Part shown: piece after piece, positions 28,308-36,423 of the stretch
Position numbering within the stretch: position 1 is the stretch's first letter
How the letters are laid out: each line of letters starts with the position of its first letter
NCBI GenBank assembly: GCA_964511625.1
Contig: CAZEJG010000014.1
Span: forward strand, 17,007-81,006
Direction: 5' to 3'
Source: Pseudohoeflea sp964511625
GTDB lineage: Bacteria > Pseudomonadota > Alphaproteobacteria > Rhizobiales > Rhizobiaceae
Length of the DNA: 64,000 nucleotides
Notes under the pieces: model-generated
Told to the model about the DNA's origin: nothing
The model's database searches: none
What the model saw: only the letters and a program-made list of their open reading frames with translations
Program-made: the position numbers and the translations under genes

Positions 28308-30248
28308 CTAGAATGCCTGCCCGATGCCGGCATAAATTCCATAATCCGGATCGCCCGGACCCGGATTGAGCGGCACGGCGACATCCACGCGCAACGGTCC
28401 GAAGGGCGTCTTGTAGCGCAGGCCGACACCGGCGCCGGCCTTGAATTCGGCGCCTTCAAGCGCCGATCCGGTGGAGACCGCGCCGACGTCGACAAACGGC
28501 ACGATGCCGATCTTGTCTGTCACGCCGATGCGCAGCTCGGCATTGGCTTCCATGTAGGAGAGCCCGCCGATCGGATCGCCGTTGATATCCTTTGGGCCGA
28601 TGCCCTGGTAGGCGTAGCCGCGCACTGAGCCGCCGCCGCCCGAATAGAAGCGGCGGTTGGCGGGAACGCCGGCGAGGTCGCTCCCGACGATCGAGCCACC
28701 GGCTACGCGACCGGCCACCACGAAGCGCTTGGCCTCGTCGAGCGCCCGATAGGCCGAGGCTTCGCCGCTGATCGTCACGAAGGCGTTGCCCTGGTTGAAC
28801 TCGTAGGCCGGCTCCAGATGGGCGAGCAGCCGGAAGCCTGATTTCGGATCGAGCTTGTCGTCGCGGCCGTCATAGACCCATTCGAGCGGCAACGCGGCCG
28901 TCAGTGTTTCCTGGTTCGTCACGAAGGCGTCGGTCAGCCGCGCATATTCCAGCTCGACATCGGCGGACACGGTCTGTTTCTCGGTCAACTGGTACTTTAC
29001 GCCAACCTTCCCCGTCACCGAGAACCGACGATAGGCATCAGGGTCCTCCTGGTCGACGGAGAGGCTCGAGGTGAAGGTCGAGGCGGGGCCGATGACGCCG
29101 GGCTTTTCGAACAGGATGGCGCCGTGATAGGTCAGGTCCTCATATTCGGACGTGCTGCCGATGCCCGAAACCGATCCCTCGATCCGCAGCTTCTCGGCGC
29201 GTCCGAAGAGGTTGCGGTGGCCCCAGTAGCCCTCCAGTCCCCCGCCGTCGGTCGAGGAATAGGTGGCGCCGAGGCCGAGATAGCGGAACTTGCGTTCGGC
29301 GACGTTGACCTCGACGGGCACCGCGCCATTCTCGTCGAGCGAATCGGCGCCGCGAACGGTCACCGAGGAAAACACCTCGAGCGCCTTCAGCCGCTTCTCG
29401 GCGGCATCCAATTCGTCCGGATCATAGGTGACGCCCGGGTCGATCCCGGTCATGTAGGCGACGAAATCGCGGTCAACGTCCTCGGTCCCCTCGACGGTGG
29501 TGGGACCGAAGGGTGCGACCGGACCGGCGGAGACCGTGATCGTGACGTCGAGACGATTGTTGTCATGATCGGCGACGATGTCGCGGCCGGCGACCTTGGC
29601 GAGCGGCCGTCCGAGCTGACGCATGGAATCGACCACACGCTCCTCGGCGTTGATCACCTCTGTGGAATAGGCCGGCTCGCCGGGCACGATCCCGTAATCG
29701 GCGGGGTTGAGCTCGGCTCCGTCTTCGCGACGCACGACGACAGTCCCGAATGAAAACTGAGGGCCCGGCTCGACCGTGAAAACCACCGGAACCGGTTCGA
29801 AAGGTTTGAGATCGGCATCGGGCGGAAGGGTTTCGAGCGGCTTGCCCGCCAGCGTCACCTTCACCACCCCGCCATAGCGGGCGTCTTCATAAAGGACGCC
29901 CACAAGCTGTTCGAAATCCGATCGGGCGCGCGAAATCAGTCCCACCGAACCGGGAACCGGCTTGTCGGACTCCCGCATGAGCGAGGAGGCCTGTTCGAGC
30001 TTTTCGCGGAGATCGGGGTTGTCGCCGCCGCGCAATTCCAGAGAGACCTGGAAATTCAGCGGATTGACGACCGGAATCGAGTCCTCTTCCTTCTCGAAAA
30101 GCTTCAGACCGAAAATCTCGAAGGCGGCGGCGGGCTGCGGCACAGCTGCCACGAGCAGAGGCAAAACGGTCAGGAACGCGGCCGTTCTCAGGCGCAACCG
30201 GGATCGGTCGCGCGCCTGTGCAATATGGGACAGCGCGTTCAACATCAT
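28308..30248 (-). CDS. tamA: Outer-membrane assembly factor TamA (Omp85 family)
   Basis: A 646-aa Omp85-family outer-membrane protein. A signal sequence lies near TAAFLTVLPLLVAAVPQPAAA, followed by about three POTRA domains (~60-300; for example GPQFSFGTVVVRREDGAEL and ALEVFSSVTVRG) and a 16-strand beta-barrel ending YGIYAGIGQAF with the expected aromatic C-terminus; the barrel has the RGY motif in GGGGSVRGYAYQG. ATG 30248 is chosen because of the promoter and LexA-type box at 30271-30315; a start further upstream (30287) would fall before the operator. ATG 30245 is one codon away and equally possible. It is followed at once by tamB. Confidence 0.95.
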   Translation of the reverse strand: MMLNALSHIAQARDRSRLRLRTAAFLTVLPLLVAAVPQPAAAFEIFGLKLFEKEEDSIPVVNPLNFQVSLELRGGDNPDLREKLEQASSLMRESDKPVPGSVGLISRARSDFEQLVGVLYEDARYGGVVKVTLAGKPLETLPPDADLKPFEPVPVVFTVEPGPQFSFGTVVVRREDGAELNPADYGIVPGEPAYSTEVINAEERVVDSMRQLGRPLAKVAGRDIVADHDNNRLDVTITVSAGPVAPFGPTTVEGTEDVDRDFVAYMTGIDPGVTYDPDELDAAEKRLKALEVFSSVTVRGADSLDENGAVPVEVNVAERKFRYLGLGATYSSTDGGGLEGYWGHRNLFGRAEKLRIEGSVSGIGSTSEYEDLTYHGAILFEKPGVIGPASTFTSSLSVDQEDPDAYRRFSVTGKVGVKYQLTEKQTVSADVELEYARLTDAFVTNQETLTAALPLEWVYDGRDDKLDPKSGFRLLAHLEPAYEFNQGNAFVTISGEASAYRALDEAKRFVVAGRVAGGSIVGSDLAGVPANRRFYSGGGGSVRGYAYQGIGPKDINGDPIGGLSYMEANAELRIGVTDKIGIVPFVDVGAVSTGSALEGAEFKAGAGVGLRYKTPFGPLRVDVAVPLNPGPGDPDYGIYAGIGQAF

Positions 30249-30270
30249 TCCACTCTTACCAGATACCGGT

Positions 30271-30285
30271 GAACGGCATCTGAAC
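30271..30285 (-). promoter_or_regulatory. LexA-type box upstream of tamAB
   Basis: GTTC AGATGCC GTTC on the minus strand, an exact GTTC-N7-GTTC, 23 bp before tamA and one base downstream of the TAGAAT -10. The spacer is less T-rich than those at dinB and the 33-aa gene, so binding is less certain. Confidence 0.5.
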
Positions 30286-30286
30286 A

Positions 30287-30315
30287 ATTCTAGAGTGGTT
30301 CTTCAGCATTTGGAA
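30287..30315 (-). promoter_or_regulatory. Putative tamAB promoter
   Basis: TTCCAA (30315-30310) and TAGAAT (30292-30287), 17-bp spacing, on the minus strand. The start point would fall within the LexA-type box. Confidence 0.5.
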
Positions 30316-30376
30316 ACAGTTAGCCCACGAAGCCGGCGCATATGCCGGCATTGTGATGTGATCGCCACACCGACGT

Positions 30377-30769
30377 TCACCGACTGGAGACGACGGGGTC
30401 ACCCTGTTCGGCCAGACGCGCCAGGTCGGCGGGCTTGAGTTCCACCGATTCGCCGCAGCCGCAGGCCGACGTCTGGTTGGGGTTGTTGAAGACGAAGCCC
30501 GAGCGCAGTCGTGTGACTTCGTAATCCATCTGGGTGCCGAGAAGATAGAGCGTCGCCTCGGGCGCGACGAAGACGGTCGCGCCGTCACGCTCCACCTTGT
30601 CGTCCTTCTCGCCCGCATCGGCGACGAGATCGACGGTGTATTCCATGCCCGCACAGCCGCCCTTCTTGATACCGACGCGAATGCCCTGCGCCGGCTCCTT
30701 GGCGTTGCTGACGATGTTGCGGACCCGCTCGGCGGCAGCGTCCGTCAGGGTCATGATTTCGAATGCCAT
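30377..30769 (-). CDS. sufA: A-type iron-sulfur carrier (SufA/IscA family)
   Basis: A 130-aa Fe-S scaffold/carrier. The three conserved cysteines are Cys39 (KKGGCAGMEY), Cys103 and Cys105 (SACGCGES); the family fold is seen throughout. ATG 30769 is chosen because AAGGAG lies seven bases before it; an ATG two codons upstream sits too close to that site. It is the last gene of the suf cluster, 91 bp after the DUF59 gene. SufA, IscA or ErpA cannot be told apart without phylogeny; the suf context supports SufA. Confidence 0.93.
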   Translation of the reverse strand: MAFEIMTLTDAAAERVRNIVSNAKEPAQGIRVGIKKGGCAGMEYTVDLVADAGEKDDKVERDGATVFVAPEATLYLLGTQMDYEVTRLRSGFVFNNPNQTSACGCGESVELKPADLARLAEQGDPVVSSR

Positions 30770-30860
30770 TTCCATTCTCCTTCCGCGCGCGGGGTCAAGG
30801 TCCGCCGCTTCGAGACATGCATGTAATGTAAGCGCCTGGCGTGCATCCGGCAAGGCGACG

Positions 30861-31250
30861 TCAGTACCAGCCGATCGCCACCTGCGCCTCTTCCGACATC
30901 CGGTCGGGGGTCCAGGGCGGGTCGAAGGTCATCTCGACCTCGACACCGGAGACACCTTCGACGGAACTGACGGCGTTCTCCACCCAGCCCGGCATTTCGC
31001 CGGCGACCGGACAGCCCGGCGCAGTCAGCGTCATGGCAATCTTCACCGAACGGTCGTCCTCGATGTCGATCTTGTAGATCAGGCCGAGCTCGTAGATATC
31101 GGCCGGAATTTCGGGATCGTAGACGGTCTTGAGGGCCGAGATGATGTCGTCGGACAGCCGCGCAAGCTCTTCCTGCGGAATGGCCGACGCGCTGTAGGGC
31201 GCCTCGTGGCTGGCTTCGGTGGCAGTCTGGTCTGTCGTCATGTCACTCAT
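30861..31250 (-). CDS. DUF59/MIP18-family Fe-S assembly protein (SufT-like)
   Basis: A 129-aa protein of the DUF59 (MIP18) family, acting in Fe-S cluster maturation. The core is IISALKTVYDPEIPADIYELGLIYKI, then KIAMTLTAPGCPVAGEMPGWVENAV with the conserved Cys and the DPPWTPDRMSEEAQ motif. An N-terminal ~30-residue extension is polar and Thr/Ala-rich. ATG 31250 has GGAG six bases upstream; an ATG three codons later is less favoured. It lies between sufS and sufA in the suf cluster. In rhizobia this gene is often annotated SufT, though the true SufT family differs slightly. Confidence 0.92.
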   Translation of the reverse strand: MSDMTTDQTATEASHEAPYSASAIPQEELARLSDDIISALKTVYDPEIPADIYELGLIYKIDIEDDRSVKIAMTLTAPGCPVAGEMPGWVENAVSSVEGVSGVEVEMTFDPPWTPDRMSEEAQVAIGWY

Positions 31251-31287
31251 GTCACACTCCGGAGGGTTGCGGGTCCCACTCGCGGGT

Positions 31288-32529
31288 TCAGCCGAAAAAG
31301 GCTCTCGCATTGTCGAGCGCGTCGGCGAGAGCGTCGACCTCGGCTCTGGTGTTATATAGGCCAAAGGAGGCCCGGCAGGTAGAGGTCGCGCCAAATCGCT
31401 TGAGAAGCGGTTGCGCACAATGGGTGCCCGCGCGCACGGCGACACCGGCACGATCGATGACCATCGAGATGTCATGGGCGTGGATGCCCTCGATCTCGAA
31501 AGAGAAAATGGCGCCCTTCCCCGGCGCGTCGCCGATGATCCTGAGCGCATTGACGGCCTTGAGCCGTTCGCGGGCGTAAGCCGTCAGGTCGGCCTCGTGG
31601 GCGGCGATGTTCTCGCGCCCCAGACCTTGCATGTATTTGAGCGCGGCGCCCAGTCCGATCGCCTGGACGATCGGCGGGGTGCCTGCCTCGAAGCGGTGCG
31701 GCGGGTCGTTGTAGGTCACCATGTCCTCGGTGACTTCCTCGATCATCTCGCCGCCGCCCATGAAGGGCCGCATGGATTTCAGCCGGTTCGTCTTGCCATA
31801 AAGCACGCCGATGCCGGACGGGCCGTAGAGCTTGTGGCCCGTGATGGCGTACCAGTCGCAATCGAGATCCTTGACGTCGACCGGCATGTGGACCGCGCCC
31901 TGACTGCCGTCCACCAGAACGGGAATGCCCCGCTCATGCGCAATCCGGCAGACCTCCTTCACCGGAACCACGGTGCCCAGCACGTTGGACATGTGCGTGA
32001 TCGCGACCAGCTTGGTGCGCTCGGTCAGGCAGGCGGTAAAGGCATCGAGATCGAAGGCGCCGTCGTCGGCGACCGGCGCCCAGACGAGTTTCGCGCCCTG
32101 GCGCTCGCGGATAAAATGCCATGGCACGATGTTGGAGTGGTGCTCCATGATGGAGAGCACGATCTCGTCGCCCTCGCCGATGTTCGGCATGCCGTAGCCA
32201 TAGGCGACCGTGTTGATCGCCTCGGTGGTCGACTTGGTGAAGATGATGTTGTCCACCGAAGGCGCGTTCAGAAACCCGCGGACGGTCTCGCGCGCTGCTT
32301 CATAGGCGTCGGTCGCAGCGTTCGACAGGTAGTGCAGCCCACGATGCACGTTCGCATATTCGTTGGAATAGGCGTGTGTGATCGCGTCGATGACGGCTTG
32401 CGGCTTCTGGGCCGAAGCGCCGTTGTCGAGATAGACGAGCGGCTTGCCGTAGACTTCTCGCGACAGGATCGGGAAGTCGCGGCGAACCGCTTCGACGTCG
32501 TAACCGTGGACTGCGGCCTGATCAGACAT
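31288..32529 (-). CDS. sufS: Cysteine desulfurase SufS (group II)
   Basis: A 413-aa PLP enzyme that removes sulfur from cysteine as a persulfide for Fe-S assembly. PLP lysine is in ITGHKLYGPSG (near 233); HHSNIVPW and DGSQGAVHMPVDV are the cofactor-pocket motifs; the persulfide Cys371 is in VRAGTHCAQPL, in the short group II loop, as in SufS. ATG 32529 (MSDQAAVHG) overlaps the sufD stop by eight bases. No sufE or sufU partner gene is in the window; one may be elsewhere. It is distinct from the group I desulfurase at 36424. Confidence 0.96.
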   Translation of the reverse strand: MSDQAAVHGYDVEAVRRDFPILSREVYGKPLVYLDNGASAQKPQAVIDAITHAYSNEYANVHRGLHYLSNAATDAYEAARETVRGFLNAPSVDNIIFTKSTTEAINTVAYGYGMPNIGEGDEIVLSIMEHHSNIVPWHFIRERQGAKLVWAPVADDGAFDLDAFTACLTERTKLVAITHMSNVLGTVVPVKEVCRIAHERGIPVLVDGSQGAVHMPVDVKDLDCDWYAITGHKLYGPSGIGVLYGKTNRLKSMRPFMGGGEMIEEVTEDMVTYNDPPHRFEAGTPPIVQAIGLGAALKYMQGLGRENIAAHEADLTAYARERLKAVNALRIIGDAPGKGAIFSFEIEGIHAHDISMVIDRAGVAVRAGTHCAQPLLKRFGATSTCRASFGLYNTRAEVDALADALDNARAFFG

Positions 32530-33793
32530 GGGCGTCGAGCCATCCTTCCACACGGGTCTTGAGGGCGTCCGTCAACGCTTCGTCGTCGAGTTCGTCGAGC
32601 AGTTCCTCGACGAAGCCGCGGATCAGAAGCGCGCGGGCGATCTTTTCCGGCACGCCGCGGGCGGCCAGATAGAAAAGATGCACCGGATCGAGGTCGATGA
32701 CAGTCGCGCCATGGGCACAGATCACGTCGTCGGCAAAAATCTCGAGCTCGGGCTTGGCGTCGAACTCGCCGTCGTCGGAGAGAAGCAGCGAGTTGCAGGC
32801 CATCTGCGCATCGGTCTTCTGCGCCTCGCGGGACACCCGGATCTGGCCCTGGAACGCGCCGCGGGCGCGATCGAGCACCACGTTGCGGACGATTTCCTGC
32901 GAAGTGGTGTGCGGCACGACGTGACCAAGGGTCAGGGTGAGATCGGTATGGCTCTGGCCGGCGAGCAGGTTGATGGCGCGCAGGTCGAAATGGGCGCCCT
33001 CGCCCTCGACCATGACGTCGACTTCCTGGCGCACCAGCTTGCCGCCCATGTTGAGGACGAAGAGCTTGAGGCTCGAATCCTTGGCGAGTTTTGCGCGCAG
33101 CTGGGCGAGATGGGTGTCCTCCAGACCGCGCTCCTGGACGATGATCCAGACGAGGTCGGCACCTTCGGCGACGTCGATCTCGCTCACCGAGGAGGTGAGC
33201 CCGGCCGTCTCGCCGCCGGTGTGCCGCTCGATGATCGTGGCGCGCGAGCCGCTGCCGGCTTCGAAGCTGAAGCGGCCATGGGCCTGTCCGCCGTTCTGCA
33301 CCGACTGGAGTTCGACGAGCTTGTCCAGTTCGGCATCGGCCGCCAGCTTGAGCGTGTAGCCGTCCATGACGAATGCGCCGTTGATCCGGCCGATGGCGTC
33401 GTCATCGCGCAACGCGCCGAGGCTCTCGGTCGCAGTGCCGTTCATCAGCGCATCGCGGAACGAGCCGACCGTCAGGCCTTCGATCTCGTGCGGCTCGACA
33501 TAGCGGCCTCCGATCAGCGGCAGCACATCGGAACCGGCGAGGATGGGGTCCAGCTGGTCGGCGCTTTCGCCCGGCAGATGATCGGGCACGGCGCGCAACA
33601 GCGTGCGCAGGTCGGTGTAGTGCCAGGCTTCCACCCGGCGTGAGGGCAGACCGGTGGCGCCGAAATCGGCCATCAGCCGGTCGCGCTTGGCTGTCACCGA
33701 CGCATCGCCCGGCAGATCGGAGACGAGCGCCGAAAAGGCGTCCATCAGTCCCTGTTCAGCGGCTGTGCGCTTGGTCTTGGCTTGCATGTTCAT
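32522..33793 (-). CDS. sufD: Fe-S assembly protein SufD
   Basis: A 423-aa component of the SufBC2D scaffold complex. The C-terminal half holds the SufB/D beta-helix and core signature (HVVPHTTSQEIVRNVVLDRARGAFQGQIRV, LLLSDDGEFDAKPELEIFADDVICAHGATV) and the conserved YLAARGVPEKIARALLIRGFVEELL end. The N-terminus is a helical domain. SufD pairs with SufB and binds SufC. It lies 23 bp after sufC and overlaps sufS by 8 bp, confirming a single operon. Confidence 0.96.
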   Translation of the reverse strand: MNMQAKTKRTAAEQGLMDAFSALVSDLPGDASVTAKRDRLMADFGATGLPSRRVEAWHYTDLRTLLRAVPDHLPGESADQLDPILAGSDVLPLIGGRYVEPHEIEGLTVGSFRDALMNGTATESLGALRDDDAIGRINGAFVMDGYTLKLAADAELDKLVELQSVQNGGQAHGRFSFEAGSGSRATIIERHTGGETAGLTSSVSEIDVAEGADLVWIIVQERGLEDTHLAQLRAKLAKDSSLKLFVLNMGGKLVRQEVDVMVEGEGAHFDLRAINLLAGQSHTDLTLTLGHVVPHTTSQEIVRNVVLDRARGAFQGQIRVSREAQKTDAQMACNSLLLSDDGEFDAKPELEIFADDVICAHGATVIDLDPVHLFYLAARGVPEKIARALLIRGFVEELLDELDDEALTDALKTRVEGWLDAHV

Positions 33794-33816
33794 GTCGTTC
33801 TTTCCGATCGTTCGCC

Positions 33817-34572
33817 TCAGGCGGCCGCGTCGATGATGTCGGCGTAGCCGTTGGCTTCCAGTTCGGCAGCGAGGTCCTTGTCGCCGGAGCGGATCACCTG
33901 CCCCTTGTAGAGCACGTGCACGCTGTCCGGCACGATGTGCTCGAGGAGGCGCTGGTAGTGGGTGATGACCACGATGGCGCGGTCCGGCGAACGCAGCGCG
34001 TTGACGCCGTCGGAGACGATCTTCAGCGCATCGATGTCGAGGCCGGAGTCGGTCTCGTCGAGCACGCAGAGCTTCGGCTCGAGGAGCTTCATCTGCAGGA
34101 TTTCGGCGCGCTTCTTCTCGCCGCCCGAAAAGCCGACATTGAGCGGACGCTTGAGCATGTCCGGATCGATCTTCAGTTCGCCGGCCTTTTCCTTCACCAG
34201 ACGCATGAAGTCGGGGGTCTTGAGTTCTTCCTGCCCACGCGCCTTGCGCTGCTCGTTGATGGCGACCTTGAGGAACTGCATCGTCGCCACGCCGGGGATT
34301 TCCACCGGATACTGGAAGGCGAGGAAAATGCCCTTGGCGGCGCGTTCCGATGGTTCGAGTTCGAGGATCGACTCGCCGTTGTAGAGGATGTCGCCCTCGG
34401 TGACCTCGTAGTCCTCGCGGCCGGCGAGGATATAGGACAGCGTCGACTTACCGGAGCCGTTCGGCCCCATGATGGCGGCGACTTCACCGGCCTTGACCGT
34501 GAGGTTCAGGCCACGAATGATTTCGGTGCCGCTGTCGGCGATACGGGCATGAAGGTTCTTGATCTCAAGCAT
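33817..34572 (-). CDS. sufC: Fe-S assembly ATPase SufC
   Basis: A 251-aa ABC-type ATPase that drives conformational change in the SufBCD scaffold. Walker A is GPNGSGKSTL, the ABC signature is GFSGGEKKRAEILQM, Walker B is CVLDETDSGLDID (with the SufC-specific ETDSGLD), and the H-loop is VVITHYQRLL. No membrane domain partner is nearby, as expected. Full length. It lies between a 61-aa membrane protein gene and sufD. Confidence 0.97.
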   Translation of the reverse strand: MLEIKNLHARIADSGTEIIRGLNLTVKAGEVAAIMGPNGSGKSTLSYILAGREDYEVTEGDILYNGESILELEPSERAAKGIFLAFQYPVEIPGVATMQFLKVAINEQRKARGQEELKTPDFMRLVKEKAGELKIDPDMLKRPLNVGFSGGEKKRAEILQMKLLEPKLCVLDETDSGLDIDALKIVSDGVNALRSPDRAIVVITHYQRLLEHIVPDSVHVLYKGQVIRSGDKDLAAELEANGYADIIDAAA

Positions 34573-34610
34573 GTCTTGTTCCTGTCAGACCGGCCTGTCG
34601 GACCGGATAA

Positions 34611-34796
34611 TCACTTCTTGTTCGAAAACAGCCCGCGGGCTGCGAAACTAACGGCGGCGATGAAGCCGAGGATGGCGGCGCTGGTGTAGGGCGACCCGAA
34701 GGGGTTGAGCCAGTAGCCGAGCGCACAGGCCAAGAGGATGGAGACGGCGCCGGCGAGGCGGATGGTGCCGGAGTTGTCCCTTTCCTCCCCGGCCAT
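34611..34796 (-). CDS. 61-aa membrane protein between sufB and sufC
   Basis: A small protein of 61 residues starting MAGEERDNSGTIRLAG. Two hydrophobic segments (AGAVSILLACALGYWL and SAAILGFIAAVSFAARGLF) suggest a two-helix hairpin in the inner membrane, ending with a basic FSNKK. ATG 34796 is two bases past the sufB stop and 38 bp before sufC, so it is within the suf operon. I do not recognise a named family. In the rhizobia I recall, short hypothetical genes also appear at this place, but I cannot verify that here. Confidence 0.75.
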   Translation of the reverse strand: MAGEERDNSGTIRLAGAVSILLACALGYWLNPFGSPYTSAAILGFIAAVSFAARGLFSNKK

Positions 34797-34798
34797 CG

Positions 34799-36268
34799 TC
34801 AGCCCACACTTCCTTCGAGCGAGATGCCGATCAGCTTCTGCGCCTCGACGGCGAACTCCATCGGCAGTTGCTGGATGACGTCCTTGACGAAGCCGTTGAC
34901 GATCAGCGCGATCGCCTCTTCCTCGGGAATGCCGCGGGCCAGGCAGTAGAACAGCTGGTCCTCGGAAATCTTCGAGGTGGTGGCCTCGTGCTCGAACTGG
35001 GCGGAGGCGTTCTTGGCTTCGATATAGGGTACCGTGTGCGCACCGCAGCGATCGCCGATCAGCAGCGAGTCGCACTGGGTGAAGTTGCGGGCGTTTTCGG
35101 CCTTGCGGTGGGCGGAAACCTGACCGCGATAGGTGTTGTTCGAATTGCCCGCCGAGATGCCCTTGGAGATGATGCGGCTCGACGTGTTCTTGCCGAGATG
35201 GATCATCTTGGTCCCCGAATCGATCTGCTGGTAGCCGTTCGACACCGCGATCGAGTAGAACTCGCCGCGGCTGTCGTCGCCGCGCAGGATGCAGGACGGG
35301 TATTTCCAGGTGATCGCCGAACCGGTCTCGACTTGGGTCCAGGAGATCTTGGAGCGGTCGCCGCGACAGTCGCCACGCTTGGTGACGAAGTTGTAGATGC
35401 CGCCCTTGCCTTCCTTGTCGCCCGGGAACCAGTTCTGCACGGTCGAGTACTTGATCTCGGCATCGTCGAGCGCAATGAGTTCGACGACGGCGGCGTGCAG
35501 CTGGTTCTCGTCGCGCTGCGGCGCGGTGCAGCCCTCGAGATAGGAGACGTAGGCCCCCTCCTCGGCGATGATCAGCGTGCGCTCGAACTGGCCGGTGTTC
35601 TTCTCGTTGATGCGGAAATAGGTCGACAGCTCCATCGGGCAGCGGACGCCCTTGGGCACGAAGACGAAGGAGCCGTCGGTGAAGACCGCCGAATTGAGCG
35701 TGGCGTAGTAGTTGTCAGACTGCGGAACGACGGAGCCGAGATACTTCTTCACAAGTTCCGGATATTCGCGGATAGCTTCCGAAATCGACATGAAGATGAC
35801 GCCGGCCTGGGCGAGTTCCTTCTTGAAGGTGGTGACCACGGACACGGAATCGAACACCGCGTCGACAGCGATCTTGGACTGCTGGACGCCGGCCAGAATT
35901 TCCTGCTCGCGCAGCGGAATGCCGAGCTTCTCGTAGGTCGCCAGAAGTTCCGGATCGACCTCGTCGAGCGTCTTCGGGCCCGAGGTGCTCTTCGGCGCGG
36001 CATAGTAGTAGATGTCGTTGAAGTCGATCTTCGGATAATCGACGCGCGCCCATGTGGGCTCTTCCATCGTCAGCCAGCGCTCATAGGCGGCCAGCCGCCA
36101 TTCGAGCATCCATTCCGGCTCGTCCTTCTTGGCGGAGATGAAACGGATGATGTCTTCCGACAGCCCCTTGGGCGCCTTGTCGGTCTCGATCATGGTCTCG
36201 AAACCGTACTTGTACTGGTCGACGTCGATGGAACGGACCTGATCGATCGTTTCCTGCACGGCAGGCAT
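34799..36268 (-). CDS. sufB: Fe-S assembly scaffold protein SufB
   Basis: A 489-aa scaffold component on which Fe-S clusters are built. It starts MPAVQETIDQVRSIDVDQYKYG; conserved elements include VPKGVRCPMELSTYFRIN, EGCTAPQRDENQLHAAVVELIALDDAEIKYSTVQNWFPGD, and the C-terminal CDSLLIGDRCGAHTVPYIEAKN, where the Cys lies at the cluster-forming core. Length is normal. The ATG is 155 bp from the end of the upstream desulfurase, beyond that gene's terminator, so sufB probably has its own promoter. Confidence 0.97.
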   Translation of the reverse strand: MPAVQETIDQVRSIDVDQYKYGFETMIETDKAPKGLSEDIIRFISAKKDEPEWMLEWRLAAYERWLTMEEPTWARVDYPKIDFNDIYYYAAPKSTSGPKTLDEVDPELLATYEKLGIPLREQEILAGVQQSKIAVDAVFDSVSVVTTFKKELAQAGVIFMSISEAIREYPELVKKYLGSVVPQSDNYYATLNSAVFTDGSFVFVPKGVRCPMELSTYFRINEKNTGQFERTLIIAEEGAYVSYLEGCTAPQRDENQLHAAVVELIALDDAEIKYSTVQNWFPGDKEGKGGIYNFVTKRGDCRGDRSKISWTQVETGSAITWKYPSCILRGDDSRGEFYSIAVSNGYQQIDSGTKMIHLGKNTSSRIISKGISAGNSNNTYRGQVSAHRKAENARNFTQCDSLLIGDRCGAHTVPYIEAKNASAQFEHEATTSKISEDQLFYCLARGIPEEEAIALIVNGFVKDVIQQLPMEFAVEAQKLIGISLEGSVG

Positions 36269-36391
36269 ATGCGTACTCCAATCTCACCGGTTCAAGGCCG
36301 GCGGCTTGTTCGCTTGTGGGAGACCTGGCGTCCGGCCCGACACAAGCGTTATCTATGGTGCCTTGGGGAAGGTTGCCAGCGGTGCCGGCAT

Positions 36392-36412
36392 AAAAAACTG
36401 GATATTTCCAGT
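36392..36412 (-). terminator. Terminator after the group I cysteine desulfurase
   Basis: Minus strand: ACTGGA, loop AATA, TCCAGT, then six T (complement of 36392-36397). A 6-bp stem, so weak. It separates this gene from sufB. Confidence 0.55.
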
Positions 36413-36423
36413 CTTGTTTTCCC

